Source: Trametes villosa
Taxonomy: Eukaryota; Basidiomycota; Agaricomycetes; Polyporales; Polyporaceae
DNA: 64,000 bases
Direction: 5' to 3'
Assembly (NCBI GenBank): GCA_002964805.2
Contig: PUDQ02000001.1
Span: forward strand, 8,394,001-8,458,000
Part shown: piece by piece, positions 22,167 through 34,300 of the stretch
Numbering within the stretch: position 1 is the first letter of the stretch
Layout of the letters: each line of letters opens with the position of its first letter
Made by a program: the position numbers and the translations under genes
Notes under the pieces: model-generated
Seen by the model: only the letters and a program-made list of their open reading frames with translations
Database searches by the model: none
Told to the model about the DNA's origin: nothing

Positions 22167-25137
22167 ATGTCTCCTCCTTCTACCGGGGCGAATGCTGGTT
22201 GTCTTCCGCCACTCAATTCGCCCAACCTCACAAAGCTTGGCTCTTATCTCACCGATAAGAACGCCTTTCTACGCTCGTACATCCGCTCTCAGGAAGCTTA
22301 TCTTGCTAGCTATGCTCTCGAGGGGAAGGCTGCTGCGCCTGCACTTGGGTCTGAATCTGGGGGACCTGGTACGCCGAAGCGGAAAGCGGCTCTCCGGGAC
22401 TTCGAGATCGAAAGCGGGTTCGGGACGCCAGTACTCAAGTATAGAACGAGGGTTAGGCCTACGACACCATCTGTTGTCGAGTCGAAGAAGCGTCGGGATG
22501 AAAACGATACGGTAGGAGCTTCGGCCGCGCGCAAGAAGGTCAAGGACAGAAGCGACGCTCCACAACCAGTCGGAGCCTCTGCTGCAAAGAGCGGGCCACC
22601 AAAGGAGCGTAGGGTCGACATCAACATCACAAGTAAACACCCGCTACAGGATGTCCCGGACAAGCACCAGGTTCGACGACACATGGATAAGGAGAAGGAG
22701 AAGACCTCGAAGGATGTGACGGCAGCGAAGAAGAGACCGAGAGAGTCTGATACAGACGAGGAACATCGCGAGCGTACGTATAACTTCCCCTCCATTGTAC
22801 TACTGGCTCAAGCTATCATGCTCCAGGGCTGGCTGACAGGCGAGAGCGGAGACGCGCGAAGAAGGCCATCCTCGCTCCCAAACCTCTGCCTCCAGTTGAG
22901 AGCGACTCCGGCGAGGATACAGACCCGCAGAAAAAACAACGTGCCGGGAAAGGCACGAAGAAGAGCAAGAAGAGTAAAGGTCTCAATATGCCTGCCGGTC
23001 TCGCCTTGATGCACGGGTTCTCGGCGACCAACATTGGGAAGAACCGCTTGACGGTGGGTATCACTGCCTCCTTTGGGAACACGAGATTGATCGTGGGGTG
23101 TAGGTCCTACTCGATCCCGTGGTAGGTGTGTTTAACAAAGGGAAAGCGTCTGCAAAGACCACAGTGAAGAAGAGCAAACCTACCAGTATGACGATACATC
23201 TGCGCATTGTTGACCGTTCTGACACCAGCGTAGAGCCGTTCTTGAAACTCTTCTCCGAAGAACGCTTCTTGGACAAGGCGCGCGGGCGCTCGAGGGACGA
23301 GGAGGCAGACACCAATCATGTACAAGGCGCAGAGCGCAGCGATGACGACGCTGAGGAGTTAGGTATGGCCGATAGCGCGCTCGAACCCCGTCGAAGTCCC
23401 CACAAGCAGCGCCCCGTCATTCGGCAGGCGAGCTCGAAGCGCAAACGGCCATCATCCAACGCTAACAGCGACGAGGAGTCAGAGGTACAGCGTTCCCAAG
23501 CCGACTCATCTCAGGCGGACCGGATGCCCAAACGCGCCCGCGCGGAGTCGCCGACATGGGACATCGAGCTAGATGGTGGCGAACTGCCTTCCGAATCCGA
23601 TGCTGTCACCTCTATCCCATCTAAACCCGAGACCAAGGTCGACGGTACCGTCATCCTGGACACGCACGCCGCAACGTCGAGGTGGTTTCATGCGGCGCAG
23701 GAGGCTGAGCGAAGGCCGGACCAGGAGGTGCTCATGGAGGATGTCGCGCCGGAAGATCACCAGTCGCAGGCGTCGTCAATCGCTCCCTCACACTCTGCGT
23801 CGCAGGCTGCGGTGCGCCGTGTAAACCCTGGGTCATTTCCTGCCTCCACGTTCTCCAAGTACTTCTCCGCGCCGGCTCCAGGTCCTTCTGAACTTGTGGT
23901 CTCGTACGAGGTTCCTCGGGCATCTTCGTCTCCGGCTCCGCTCAAGCTCCCCCGCCTAGCACCGAGGCCTGAGGAGTTCTCCTTCGCTGCGACGGAATGC
24001 CCAACATCCGAAGACGCCCCAGACCCGAACTACGAACCTCTCCCTGGCGGGTCTCTTGCTGCGCTTGCTCAACCTCTTGTGCCTATGGATGAGCTGGCGA
24101 GAGCTTCCGCCGATATGCTGGAATGGGACGTCTCTCCAGGGTCTCCGAGTGTCGGCCCCAGGTCCCCTGTACCGTCCACGTCACCCTTGGGTTTCGCCTC
24201 AGGACCCCCTTCGCCTGCGCTTTCGGGATGTCGGGCTCGGCCTGGGAGGTTGGACGGTGGCTCGCTACCCCTCGCGTCCGGAGATGATCGGCGCCATCCC
24301 TTTGGATTGAAGTCTCGCCAACGGCGGCGACAGCGCAACTACCATCCTGAGAGCGAGGCCGATCTCAATCCCGAAGGACTCGAGCACGGCTCCGGCGACC
24401 TCGAGTTGCCTGCCGGGGACTTCCACGGCTTTGAGCTTGGGGAAACGTTCTGCGGTTCTCAGCCTGCGTTCGTGTCTGATTTCGACGATCGACCTGACGA
24501 TCCTGAACCAATGCTGCTGGACATAGCTGGCGACCACATGGCTGAACTCGGAGGCTGCGACTACACTGAGAACTTGGACAGCTATCACAGTTATACACCC
24601 GGCGACTATCTAGGACACTCGCATCCAGTATTGGAGCCTGAATATCTCGAAGTTGGAAATCTCGTTGCCTACGAGGGTCAACCAGGACACGAGGATTGGG
24701 TGCCAGGGGAGCAGGATGATGTCGCACACCCTTACCCAGAACCCATGGACGACCCCTACGAGGCCGTGCCGTGCTATCGCTGGGAGGAGGCCGTGGATGA
24801 AGACGCCTATCTCTTGGGCCCCGATGACGCAGAGCCTTCTGGAGACATCACGAACGAGCGGGGAGACTTTGCTTGCGACCCTGATGGATTTGACTTCGAC
24901 CCTGAGGCCGACGACGTGGCGACGGAGATGGATCTGCAGGAGGATCTCGGCTACGGCTCGCAGTCTGACGAAGACCGGTCGGTGTTGGGGTCCTTGCAGC
25001 GGTTCTCGCAGGGTCGGGCGTTGCTGATGGGCGTGTCGGAGCTGGGGTCGGGGAACGACGGTCGGGCGGGGGCGTCGCGGGCGGAGGAGGACGTGGCGAG
25101 GCACCTGAAGGGGCATTGGCGACGTCAGCGGTTCTAG
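22167..25137 (+). CDS. Large, probably disordered protein, function unknown
   Basis: I do not recognise the family. Three exons: from 22167 to a donor after the EEHRE block, then LADRRERRRAKKAIL to NIGKNRLT, then a single exon to 25137; about 950 residues. The N-terminus (NLTKLGSYLTDKNAFLRSYI, then RSQEAYLASYAL) looks helical and is followed by basic, NLS-like clusters (KSKKRRD, KKVKDR, AAKKRPRE, KKSKKSKG, SKRKRPS, PKRARAESP). The middle is Ser/Pro-rich and the C-terminal third is strongly acidic and Tyr/Asp-rich (DDPEPMLLDIAGDHMAELG), ending with HLKGHWRRQRF. The basic start and acidic end suggest a nuclear protein, perhaps chromatin- or transcription-associated, but that is inference. The three exon joins keep one frame with GT-AG borders. 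Confidence 0.7.
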
Positions 25138-25521
25138 CTTTGCATTGTACAGTACGTAGAATTGCTCTCTTTTGTCGCCGCTGTTTGGTTGTTGTATCGC
25201 AGAATGCAGACGGACCGCTTTGGCTCGACGTTCACTCAGGGGATGCCATGCGGGACAGGGCGGCTTCGAGAAAGGCGGAGAGCGTTTGGGTCCGCCGCTT
25301 GGACGCGCTTGTGGCGCGAGGGACGGTTTTGTCACGCTGTGTGACCCGTCGTGTTGTGTGCGCGTGTTTGCGTCGTGGCCAAGCGGGGGCGGCCTAAAGT
25401 ACCTGGCGCGCGCCGGCGACGCGCCCATATTCCCCCCGCTAACTTTAAGCAGCCCCGCCGCCCGACGCGCCGCCTGCACGCCTCGCAGAACACCGCCGCC
25501 CCCGCCCTTCGCAGGCCCACG
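25138..25521. other. Intergenic upstream of GTPase copy 1
   Basis: A 384-base GC-rich spacer that should contain the promoter of the first GTPase. No clear TATA box or gene was seen. Confidence 0.4.
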
Positions 25522-28500
25522 ATGAGCCTCAAGGAGAACACGCTCCCGAACGTGAGTCCCGCACGTTCTCGGCCGCTGTAGCAGCGCGCAGCGTCCCGGC
25601 GCGCGGCGCGAAACTCCGCGGCTTCGATGCATGCAGACGTCCTCGGCTAACCTTGTTTTGTCTCTTCCCTTGTCTCTCCTGTAGAACGGGCTGTTTATCA
25701 AGCCCGAGCCCGAAGAGCCCCGCATCGCGCCCCTCGCCGCGTCAGGAACATGGCAGACAGCACCAGCAACAGCAGTCGCGAAGCCGCTCGTGAAGCCCGA
25801 GCCTGTTGACGCGGCGCGTCTGGTGCGTCATAGCTGCTCTCATTCGACGCGTTATTGGTACTGAAGACGCGTCGCGTGTATATGCAGCCGCCGCCCGTGC
25901 AACCACCCCCGAAGTCATTCGTAACCAAGCAAGACTCGTTTTCGGCCGCTCAGGGGCAAAATGGCGCGCCCCCGCGCGAGCTGTTCAAGAAGTACCAGAG
26001 CGTGGAGGAGATCCACTATGCGCCCGAAGACGCGCTCAGAGAGGGCCTGGGCATGGTCAAGACGATCAAGATGAACCTGAAGAGCTTGAATGTGGGCAGC
26101 AAGATGCGCCAGGAGGTGTGGATGAACGAAATCAAGAAGTACGTTCAGCGCGATCTCGCAGTGGTCATATCGCAATCCGGGGCTTATTCGGATATGCAGC
26201 TTGGAGAGCCAGGGCGCCCCGACCACGATGATCGCCGTCTGCGGAGGCGAGTAACGGACGTCTGTATATTCGCCGGGCAACTTGCTCACTTCGGTGACTC
26301 ACAGCCACGGGTGCCGGCAAGTCCTCCACTCTGAACGCAATTCTTGACGGTGCGTCGTGTTGTCTAGTGAGATGCCCCTGACTACAACATCTGACGTCAT
26401 TGTGTAGACAACATCGTCCCTACGAGCGGTATGCGAGGTAGGTGCTCGTGTGCACTTGTGGACCGTGGATGCCCGCTAGAGAACTAATCTGGTGCTCCAG
26501 CATGTACCGCCGTGGTCACGGAGATCGCATACCACAAGAAGAAGACGATCGACGGCGACGTCTCGTTCCTCTCCGAGCAGGAATGGCGCGACGAGCTGAA
26601 GGTGCTCCTGGACGACCTCGTCGATGAGGACGGAAACGTGAAGCGGAGCAATGACTTGCGCAGCGATGCGGGCGTCGCATGGTCAAAGGTGGACACTTGT
26701 AACCCAGCGTGTAAAATGGGAACCGCAATGCTGACATAGCTCCCAGGTCCATGCTGTGTACCCGAACATCTCACAGGAGCAGCTGGTCCGCATGTCCGTG
26801 GACCAGATCATAGGGCGCGACCCGAGTAAGTTCGGTGCATATATGCGGCCGCCCCAGTGCCCTGACCAGGCAAACTCTGTAGAAATCGCGAGACTGCTCG
26901 GGACGACCAAGCACATCTCCGCGCCGGACTCGAAGACGTTCGCGAAGGAGATCAGCAAGTACATCGACTCCAAGGACCAGAAGCGCGGCGACAAGAAGGA
27001 CAAGAAGAAGGACAAGGACAAGAAGAAAGACAAGAAGGACAAGGACAAGGACCGCGATGGACCGGCGTACTGGCCGCTCATCCGCCAGGTGCGCGTGTGG
27101 TGCAACGCGCGCGCGCTCTCGACGGGCGCGATCCTGGTGGACTTGCCTGGTGTTGCGGACGCGAACGCGGCGCGGAACAATATTGCGAAGGATTACATGA
27201 AGAAGTGCGACTGCGTGTGGATTTTGGCTCCTATTACGCGTGCGGTGGACGACAAGACTGCCCGAGGTGGGTCTCATTGTATGCATTTGGCCGAATGTCC
27301 GCATTAATGAGTTTGCAGACCTGATGGGAGATGCGTTCAAGATGCAGCTCATGATGGGTAAGTCTCAGTGCACCTCCTCATACATGCTGAGCTAAACGAA
27401 CTTTTATAGACGGAAAGTGAGTATCGTGGAGCATTGCATTGCACCTGTTCTGACAGCATCGGCCAGCTATGACTCAAATACCATCACCTTCATCGGTATG
27501 CAATCTCCCCCAAGCATATATGCGCTACCCGTCTCACTCCAATATGTCCAACAGCCTCGAAGTGCGACGACATCTCCTGCTCAGAAGTCATCCGCGCGCT
27601 CAACCTCGAGGACGACCCGGAGCTCGAGCGGATCGAAGACGAGATCGACCAGTGCAAGCAGGAGACAAACGAGTGGAAGAAGAAGAAGACCGAGGCCGAG
27701 GCCGCCGCGAAGGACGTCGACGCGCAGCTGAAGCAGTCGCGCGCGTTCCTGCAGGAGTACCAGCAGCACCTGCGCGCGCTCGAGAACGGGGAGCACTTCG
27801 AGCCGTTCCTCACCGCGAAGAAGAAGGCGCCGGCGAAGGGCAAGGGCAAGGGGAAGTCCGAGGCAGGGTCAGATGCCGACTCAGATTCAGACTCGGACTC
27901 TGGCTCGGAGACCGAGAAGGAAGAGGAGGAGTCGCCGAAGGGCAAGAAGCGCAAGCATCACAGTGACGGCAAGAAAGGCTCCTCGAAGAAGCGCAAGCCG
28001 AGCGTCGCCAGTGACAATGATGAGGATGATGACGATGCAATGGCGGTCGACGACGAGGACGACTTTATGGTCGACGACGAGCTTACCTTCTCCGAGAGCG
28101 ACGATGACGCGAAGTCCAACTCCGGCTCCTCATCTTCGTCCGACAGCGACTCTGACAGCGACTCCGGCTCTGACGCTGGCTCAGATGACGACGAGAAGGA
28201 CGAGGAGGGCGAGCCGGAGGAGGAGGTGACGGAGGAGAGCCTGAAGGCGAAGATCGAGGAGCTCAAGCAGGCGATCAAGGACGGGCGCGTGCAGCTGTCC
28301 GAGTTCCGGAAGCAGCGCAAGGAGGCAAGCGACATGCTCGCGACGCTGAAGAAGCGCCAGAACAAGGCACAGAGGGAGAAGAACGCGTTCTGCTCGCTCA
28401 AGCGGTCTGAGGTTTGTTCCCTTTTCATCGTGGGGTTAAAGAAGGGGTGGCTGATATTACGCGGGTATAGTTCTCGCAGGACGTGCTGAAGGAGGACTTC

Positions 28501-30440
28501 CGGACGGGGTTGAAGGATCTGGATGGTCAGTCAGGCGGCATATATGGAGTGTTTGGGGATCTAACTTGCATGCAGATGCTCAGCAGGAGCAGCAGAACCC
28601 AGATACTTTTGACCCCACCATCAACATCCGAGGTACGTGGCGAGACCCGACCAACCGGAAGAAGTCTGACATGTTCTGCTAGACTATAATGCAATCGACC
28701 TACCTGTCTTCACCGTATCCGCGCGAGACTACGTTCGCATTACAGGTACAGCGCATTCTTGTCGGAATCGCTCTAGTAATTGGGGCTAATACGCTCCCCT
28801 TCAGGCCAGGTCAAAGGTGACGGCGACCCCACATGTTTCTCCAGACCCGAAGACACTGGCGTCCCCGCGCTGCAGAAGTGGTGCCACCACCTCACGGTTG
28901 CCTCGCGCTCGCGCGCCGCGCGCAACTTCCTCGCACAGCTCAACACCTTCTGCAAGAACGTCCTCGGCTTCCTGCAGGGCATCGGCGAGGTCACCGAGGC
29001 GGACCGCGCAGCGATGCGCGCGAAGTGGGAGTCGAGCATGGCCACCGCGGGCTACATGAGCGACGAGGACCCGGACGAGGACCCGTTCTCGTACGTGTTC
29101 GGCGACGGCTGGGCGAGCTCAGACCCGTACGACCAGCCGTCGCTGGATGACCTGATCAGACACGGGCCGGGGGCGCGCACGGGGCTGCTCTCGCTCAACA
29201 AGCAGACGAAGGTGGACCAATATGGCGAGCCTGTGGGCGTTGCGCCGCGTCTGTTCTCGGTATGTCCTTTTCATCATGAGTGGGGTGAGGGCGGTGACTG
29301 ATTTGATGGTGTGCAGGAATTCCGCAAGCTTACAGACGGGTGCGTGGACGACCTTCAAGAACGTTTCCGGGACGGCCTGGAAGAGAGGTGCCAGGTTGGC
29401 GCGTCGAACGTAAGTTAGTGCTAACTAGTCAAATTGTTGCCTATGGGCTGACTGTTCATTCGTTCTGCAGGCTGCTGCTGCCGCAGTCGAGACGTCGGAC
29501 ATGTTCGCAGCGAGCATGCATTGGCAAACGTACCGTGCTAGTAAGCCGTACAACACTGGGGACCCACGAGTGCGGACGCTAAATGCCCCTTTGACAGCAC
29601 TCCGCCGGCTCGGCACATGGCGCCAGGACCTCAACGTAGAACTCTCCAACCCCTTCACGCGCCAGATCGCCAGTTCCTGGGCCAAGGTGTTCGAGGCGGA
29701 CCTCTTCGCGTCGTTCGAGCGGTCAACCACGGCAGTTATCCAGAAGCTCATCGACGACGTCGTCGCCTCCGCGGCCCCGGGCCTGAAGGAGCGTGCGCGC
29801 GGGCAGGGCGAGCTCGCAATGGAGGAGGCGCGCGTCGCGCTCGGGAAGACGCTCGAGATCGTGCGCGAGACGATGAACAACGAGCAGAAGGAGGTCAGTC
29901 GGTGCCTCGCGCCGCATGTCCAGAACCAGCTCTTGGACGGGTACAACCGCGCGATGGACGAGCGCGGGCGTGGGAGTGTGGCTCGCCAGAAGGTACGTGC
30001 CGCACATACGTACTGTGCGTGTTCCAGAGGCTAACGGGAGATGGGTATAGGCTGTGTTCCACGACTACGTCAAGCGCGTTAAGGATACCGTCTTCACCGG
30101 CGCGGCGGATGTTCTCATGGGCCGTCTCTCCAAGGCGGCCGAGGCAGTCGGCGAAGCGCTTGACGATGCCCTCGAAGAGTTGGCACGCAAGGTATGTCAT
30201 CCGTGTTCTAGGCAGTGAGTTAGAGGCTAATCAAGTTACGCATATCAGATCGAGGTCAATATGGCCGTGCTGTGGGAGGGTGCCCGCGACGACCCGAAGC
30301 AGGCACAAGCCCGCAAGGACGTCGTGGAGATCGTCAAGGGCATCCACCAGCAGGTCGAGCTCTGGAGGGGCGCAGAGCAACTCTCGCACGTCATTCAGGC
30401 GTACACGCACGACACAGACCAGATGGATGTCGAGAGTTAA
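25522..30440 (+). CDS. Dynamin-superfamily large GTPase, nuclear GTPase SLIP-GC-like, copy 1
   Basis: This is the longest of three tandem paralogs, roughly 1,250 residues over about 20 exons. G motifs: P-loop GATGAGKSS (split by a GC-AG intron at 26247-26304), G2 region VPTSGMRACTAVVTE, G3 ILVDLPGVADANAARN and G4 ASKCDD. Between G2 and G3 sits a Lys/Asp-rich insert (about 26990-27060). After G4 comes a coiled coil, then a highly acidic Ser/Asp/Glu tract with interspersed KKRK clusters (about 27840-28230), then another coiled coil and a helical C-terminal region like that of large GTPases (DTGVPALQKW, FTRQIASSWAKVFEADLF, ELARKIEVNMAVLWEGA), ending QMDVES. Vertebrate SLIP-GC is a nuclear GTPase of germinal-centre B cells; the fungal role is unknown. 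A 7-base micro-exon (27410-27416) precedes the G4 exon. Confidence 0.85.
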
Positions 30441-31320
30441 GATGCCTCCGGCGATGTGAGGTCTTAATGGCCATGGACTATCGATCCCGCTTTCTGCTTT
30501 TGCTTTCGCTTGCCGATTTCTCACTCATTTAGAATGTGCTGTTGTTATTCTACCATCCCCTCGCTTCCTTCCTACTGTAGTAGTGCTCGGCGATGCTGCC
30601 ATTTGCTATTGTACATGAGCCTTACTACTACGTACTACGCCACGTTGCGTGCTGTCACTTAGTACATACTGTATATCCCCGTATCTTACAACTTCGTCCA
30701 ATGGCTATATCATTCGCACCAGGCTGGCGGGGAGACAATTCGAGGAGCCAAAATGCTATCTAAAGTATCGCGAGTCGCCCAGAGGCATCGGATTAATTGC
30801 TGACCACCGCGCAGCACACGCGCCAGAGTGGTCCGCGGCGAGCGCGGTGCACGCGGCATCCGCCACCACGACTTTCGTCACGCCACCACGTGTGACGTTG
30901 TTGACTTTTCGCCCAGAATGTCTTCACGCCGCTTACGGCTCTCTTATCGCCGCAGGTATCCGAATCACCATGCAGATGTTTCCATGCACCCGTATTCGCC
31001 AGTGTCGTCAATGTTCGGTGCGCCCGCGAAGTGTCGGATACTTACTCCGATTTTTGCCATCCTAGTCACTGTGGAAGCGGCGGAAGGTTCCCCGTACTTC
31101 GACTCAATGTCACCCATACGGGGCTGCAGTTCGCCGTTGGACAATTCTTTTTCGACAGCTTCTCAAGACCGCAGCGTGGGCCCCTGTCCTGTCTCGCTTA
31201 GCACGACGTTTCGAGGGGAGACACGATGTATATCGTCCCTGCATGCCTTGCGGTTGTGGCTCATTCGTGACATAACAGCGCATGAGCTCGGTGCTAAAGC
31301 TGCTCTAACGAACCGCTGAT
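30441..31320. other. Intergenic between GTPase copies 1 and 2
   Basis: About 880 bases. Overlapping short frames occur on both strands with no family resemblance. It should contain the 3' region of copy 1 and the promoter of copy 2. Confidence 0.4.
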
Positions 31321-34300
31321 ATGAGGGGCACCATCCTCTCTCTCAACCGTCTCATTTTCACAGCACGTCCCTCACCCTCTCCTACCTCCTGCAGTGGCTC
31401 TTGCGTCCATCGTCCTCACACGGTCCCGGTACGTGCCTCTGCAATGCGTTGCTCACGCGAACCATAACTCAACACTGATCTGGTCTTGTTCGAAAGCTCT
31501 CGACTTCGCTGCGCGCGGCCGAGGATATGGCATACGAGGGTAAAGCCCCAGATGGCTGGTTTGACCGAATGCTCTGACATAGCGACATTTGGCTTATATA
31601 GGCCGGGTTTCGCGTTACGATGCGGACGAAGCGAGGAGATGCGCTCTCGGGATGACGAAACTGTTGACAAAGACATTGGATGCACTCCCTTTGAACGATA
31701 GCAAGCGTAAGGTGACCTTGCTCGAGCAACTCCGGAGGTTCGTGTTGATTACGGGCTGTAAACTTGAATCCCTCCGCTGATGTTGAGTCGCTAGACTCGT
31801 GGCTCGAGGCGAAACGCCTCAGACACTGATCGCATTTTATGGCAGTAAGCGACACGTCTTTCATCTTCGCCACAGTGCGTGCTGCTGATACACTCCACAG
31901 GCACTGGAGCCGGGAAGTCCTCCCTAATAAATGCCCTCTTAGAAGGTAAGCGGCTGGTCGCTCGCCCTTACATCCACATGGAAGCTGCAGCAACTGAATC
32001 GCTACAGACACCATCATGTTCACCAGCGGGATGCAAGGTGCGCAGGAAGACGTCGCTGCCGCTTCCGGCTTCCGGCTTCCGACCCACGACTAACCGCCTC
32101 AACAGCGTGCACTTCGGTGGTCACCGAGATCAGCTTCAAACCTGGCGATGGCTTGGAGGCTCACATTGAGTTCTTCACTGCGCGGGAATGGGAAGACGAA
32201 GTGCAGATGCTCCTCGACGACATTCACGATCCTGAAAGTCAGGAGACCACAGAAGAGGTTGAGGCCGCTCGGTCGAAGGTATGATCTGCACGCCTCAATC
32301 GATAACTGGGAGCCGTTAAACGATTGACTGTTCAGGTCAAAGCCGTGTATCCCTCCATCTCCGCGGAGGAGCTATCTCGTACGACGGCTGCCCAGCTCAT
32401 TGCCAGAGACTCTGGTAAGCCTGGAGCGTCATATCTGCGCTCCGGAGGATGCTTATACCTCTCATCAGTGGCGAAGCTGTTGCTAGACAAGGTCGCGAAT
32501 ATACAGGCAGAGAATTCGGCAGAGTTGGGCCGAGAGCTGCTTCGCTACATCGACTTTCGTGGAAGGCTTTTCACTCGTGCGGAGGACCCCGGGACCCTGC
32601 CGGCCGCCGTTGCCCCGACGTACTGGCCGCTCGTGAAGAGCATTCGAATTCAAGTCAACTCCGACCTCCTCGCCTGCGGTGCTGTCCTGGTCGATCTCCC
32701 TGGGATCGGCGATAGCAATGCGGCGCGCAACAAAATCGCCCAAGGCTACCTTCGCCGTGCTGACCGGATCTTCATCGTAGCGCCGATCGCCCGCGTGGTG
32801 AGCGAAAGGTCGACGAACGGTGAGTGTACTATGATAGGATGCGGCTCCCGCGTACTGATAATCTGAGTGGTGTGTAGTGCTCTGTAGTGAGGCGCTTAGG
32901 AGTCAGCTTGAGATGGGTACGTTAGTCACGCTACTACATGCCTTCACTCAACTGAGCCGTTCGTATCTGATGCTATAGACGGAAAGTACGCGGAGTAGCG
33001 CTACTAAGCAGCATGGTGCTTCCTTACTAATGGGATATCACGACCTATCAGATACAGTCCCGGCGCTGTGACGTTCGTCGGTAAGCTCTGGTCAATGTCT
33101 TTACTCAATACTTGCCGAGTCTAAGACCATACCCAGCGACGAAATGCGACCAAGTCATGTACACGGAGACGATCCGCGAACTCCCCGGACTCCGCCTTGA
33201 AAACGAACCGAACGTCCGTGGGCTGCAACGCCGCCTAGAACAGGCCGGCGAAGACGCTAGGAGCCTCAACACGAATCTTAAACGGCTCAACGAGCGTCGT
33301 CAAGGTAGCGGTGGACTCATTCTTTTCATCGAGAATTGTCTGACATCGAGACAGATCTTGAACTGCAGGTACGACGCGTGCAGGACGGTTATGACGATAT
33401 GTCTAGGCAACACGGCAGTCTCCACAACAGCGTGCCGGCGCATCTTCAAGCGGGATCTAGTAGGATGCGTCCCGGCGATACAGTCCAAGCCACAAAGCGC
33501 ACCCGTGACTACGAGGAGCTGAGTGGTCACCCTTGCAAGAAGCGGAAGATCCTCAATCCCCCAATCCCTTCTCCCTACTGCCTGCCGAAAGTGAGTAGCC
33601 CTTAGGCCGCCGCTCCTTGTCATTCGTTCGCACGATTTAGCGATACGGGGTTGCCGGCGATTCTACAGTTTCACGATGAAGTGCCAGCCGCCCAACACGT
33701 CGAAGTCGCTTCTTTGGAGAAGCAATTGACAGCTGCAACGTATGAAATCACCTCCATCCGCGACCAGATTGACGTCGTAGCGCGAAGAAAGCAAGGTATT
33801 GTTAAGGAATTGAAAGTCATCTGCGCCAAGAAACGCTCCGAGGTATGCTTTGAAGCTACTCGCTGCCGCCGCCAGCAGGCGGCATCGTAAGGTCGATATG
33901 GGAGTTAACCTGGACCGTTCCGTAGTTCTCCCAGGCGACGCTCAAGGCATTATTCCGTGCTAGCTTGGACGATACACTCGCAGGTACGCAGAGCGTTCTG
34001 AACCGATTATCAGCAGTCACTGACTTGTCGCTGCGTCCAGGCGGGTTTGCAGCGAAACTTCCACGATTGTCGGCAAGCTAACAGGTAATATTGCCATTTC
34101 ACAGATCGCTATGACGGCGACCTTCCTGTCTTCACCGTGTCTGCGAATGACTATTTACGCCTTGAACGTTAGTGCTCCCCTCCGCTCGACTTCGTTGATT
34201 GTTATCTGACTTGCTTATCAGTGCAAAACGGCCCTGCCCCTGCGATGGAGGACGGGGAGGCGGCGTGCTTTTCCGACACGGAAGACACTGGCATCCCGGC

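Noticed and set aside
24610..25725. 371-codon minus-strand frame
   Set aside because: It is antisense to the acidic C-terminus of the disordered protein and to the first GTPase exon; composition is Arg/Pro-rich and no family is recognised.
27840..28200. Simple Asp/Ser/Glu repeat that might be taken as a tandem repeat or satellite
   Set aside because: It is in frame inside GTPase copy 1 and encodes an acidic tract; it is annotated as part of the gene.
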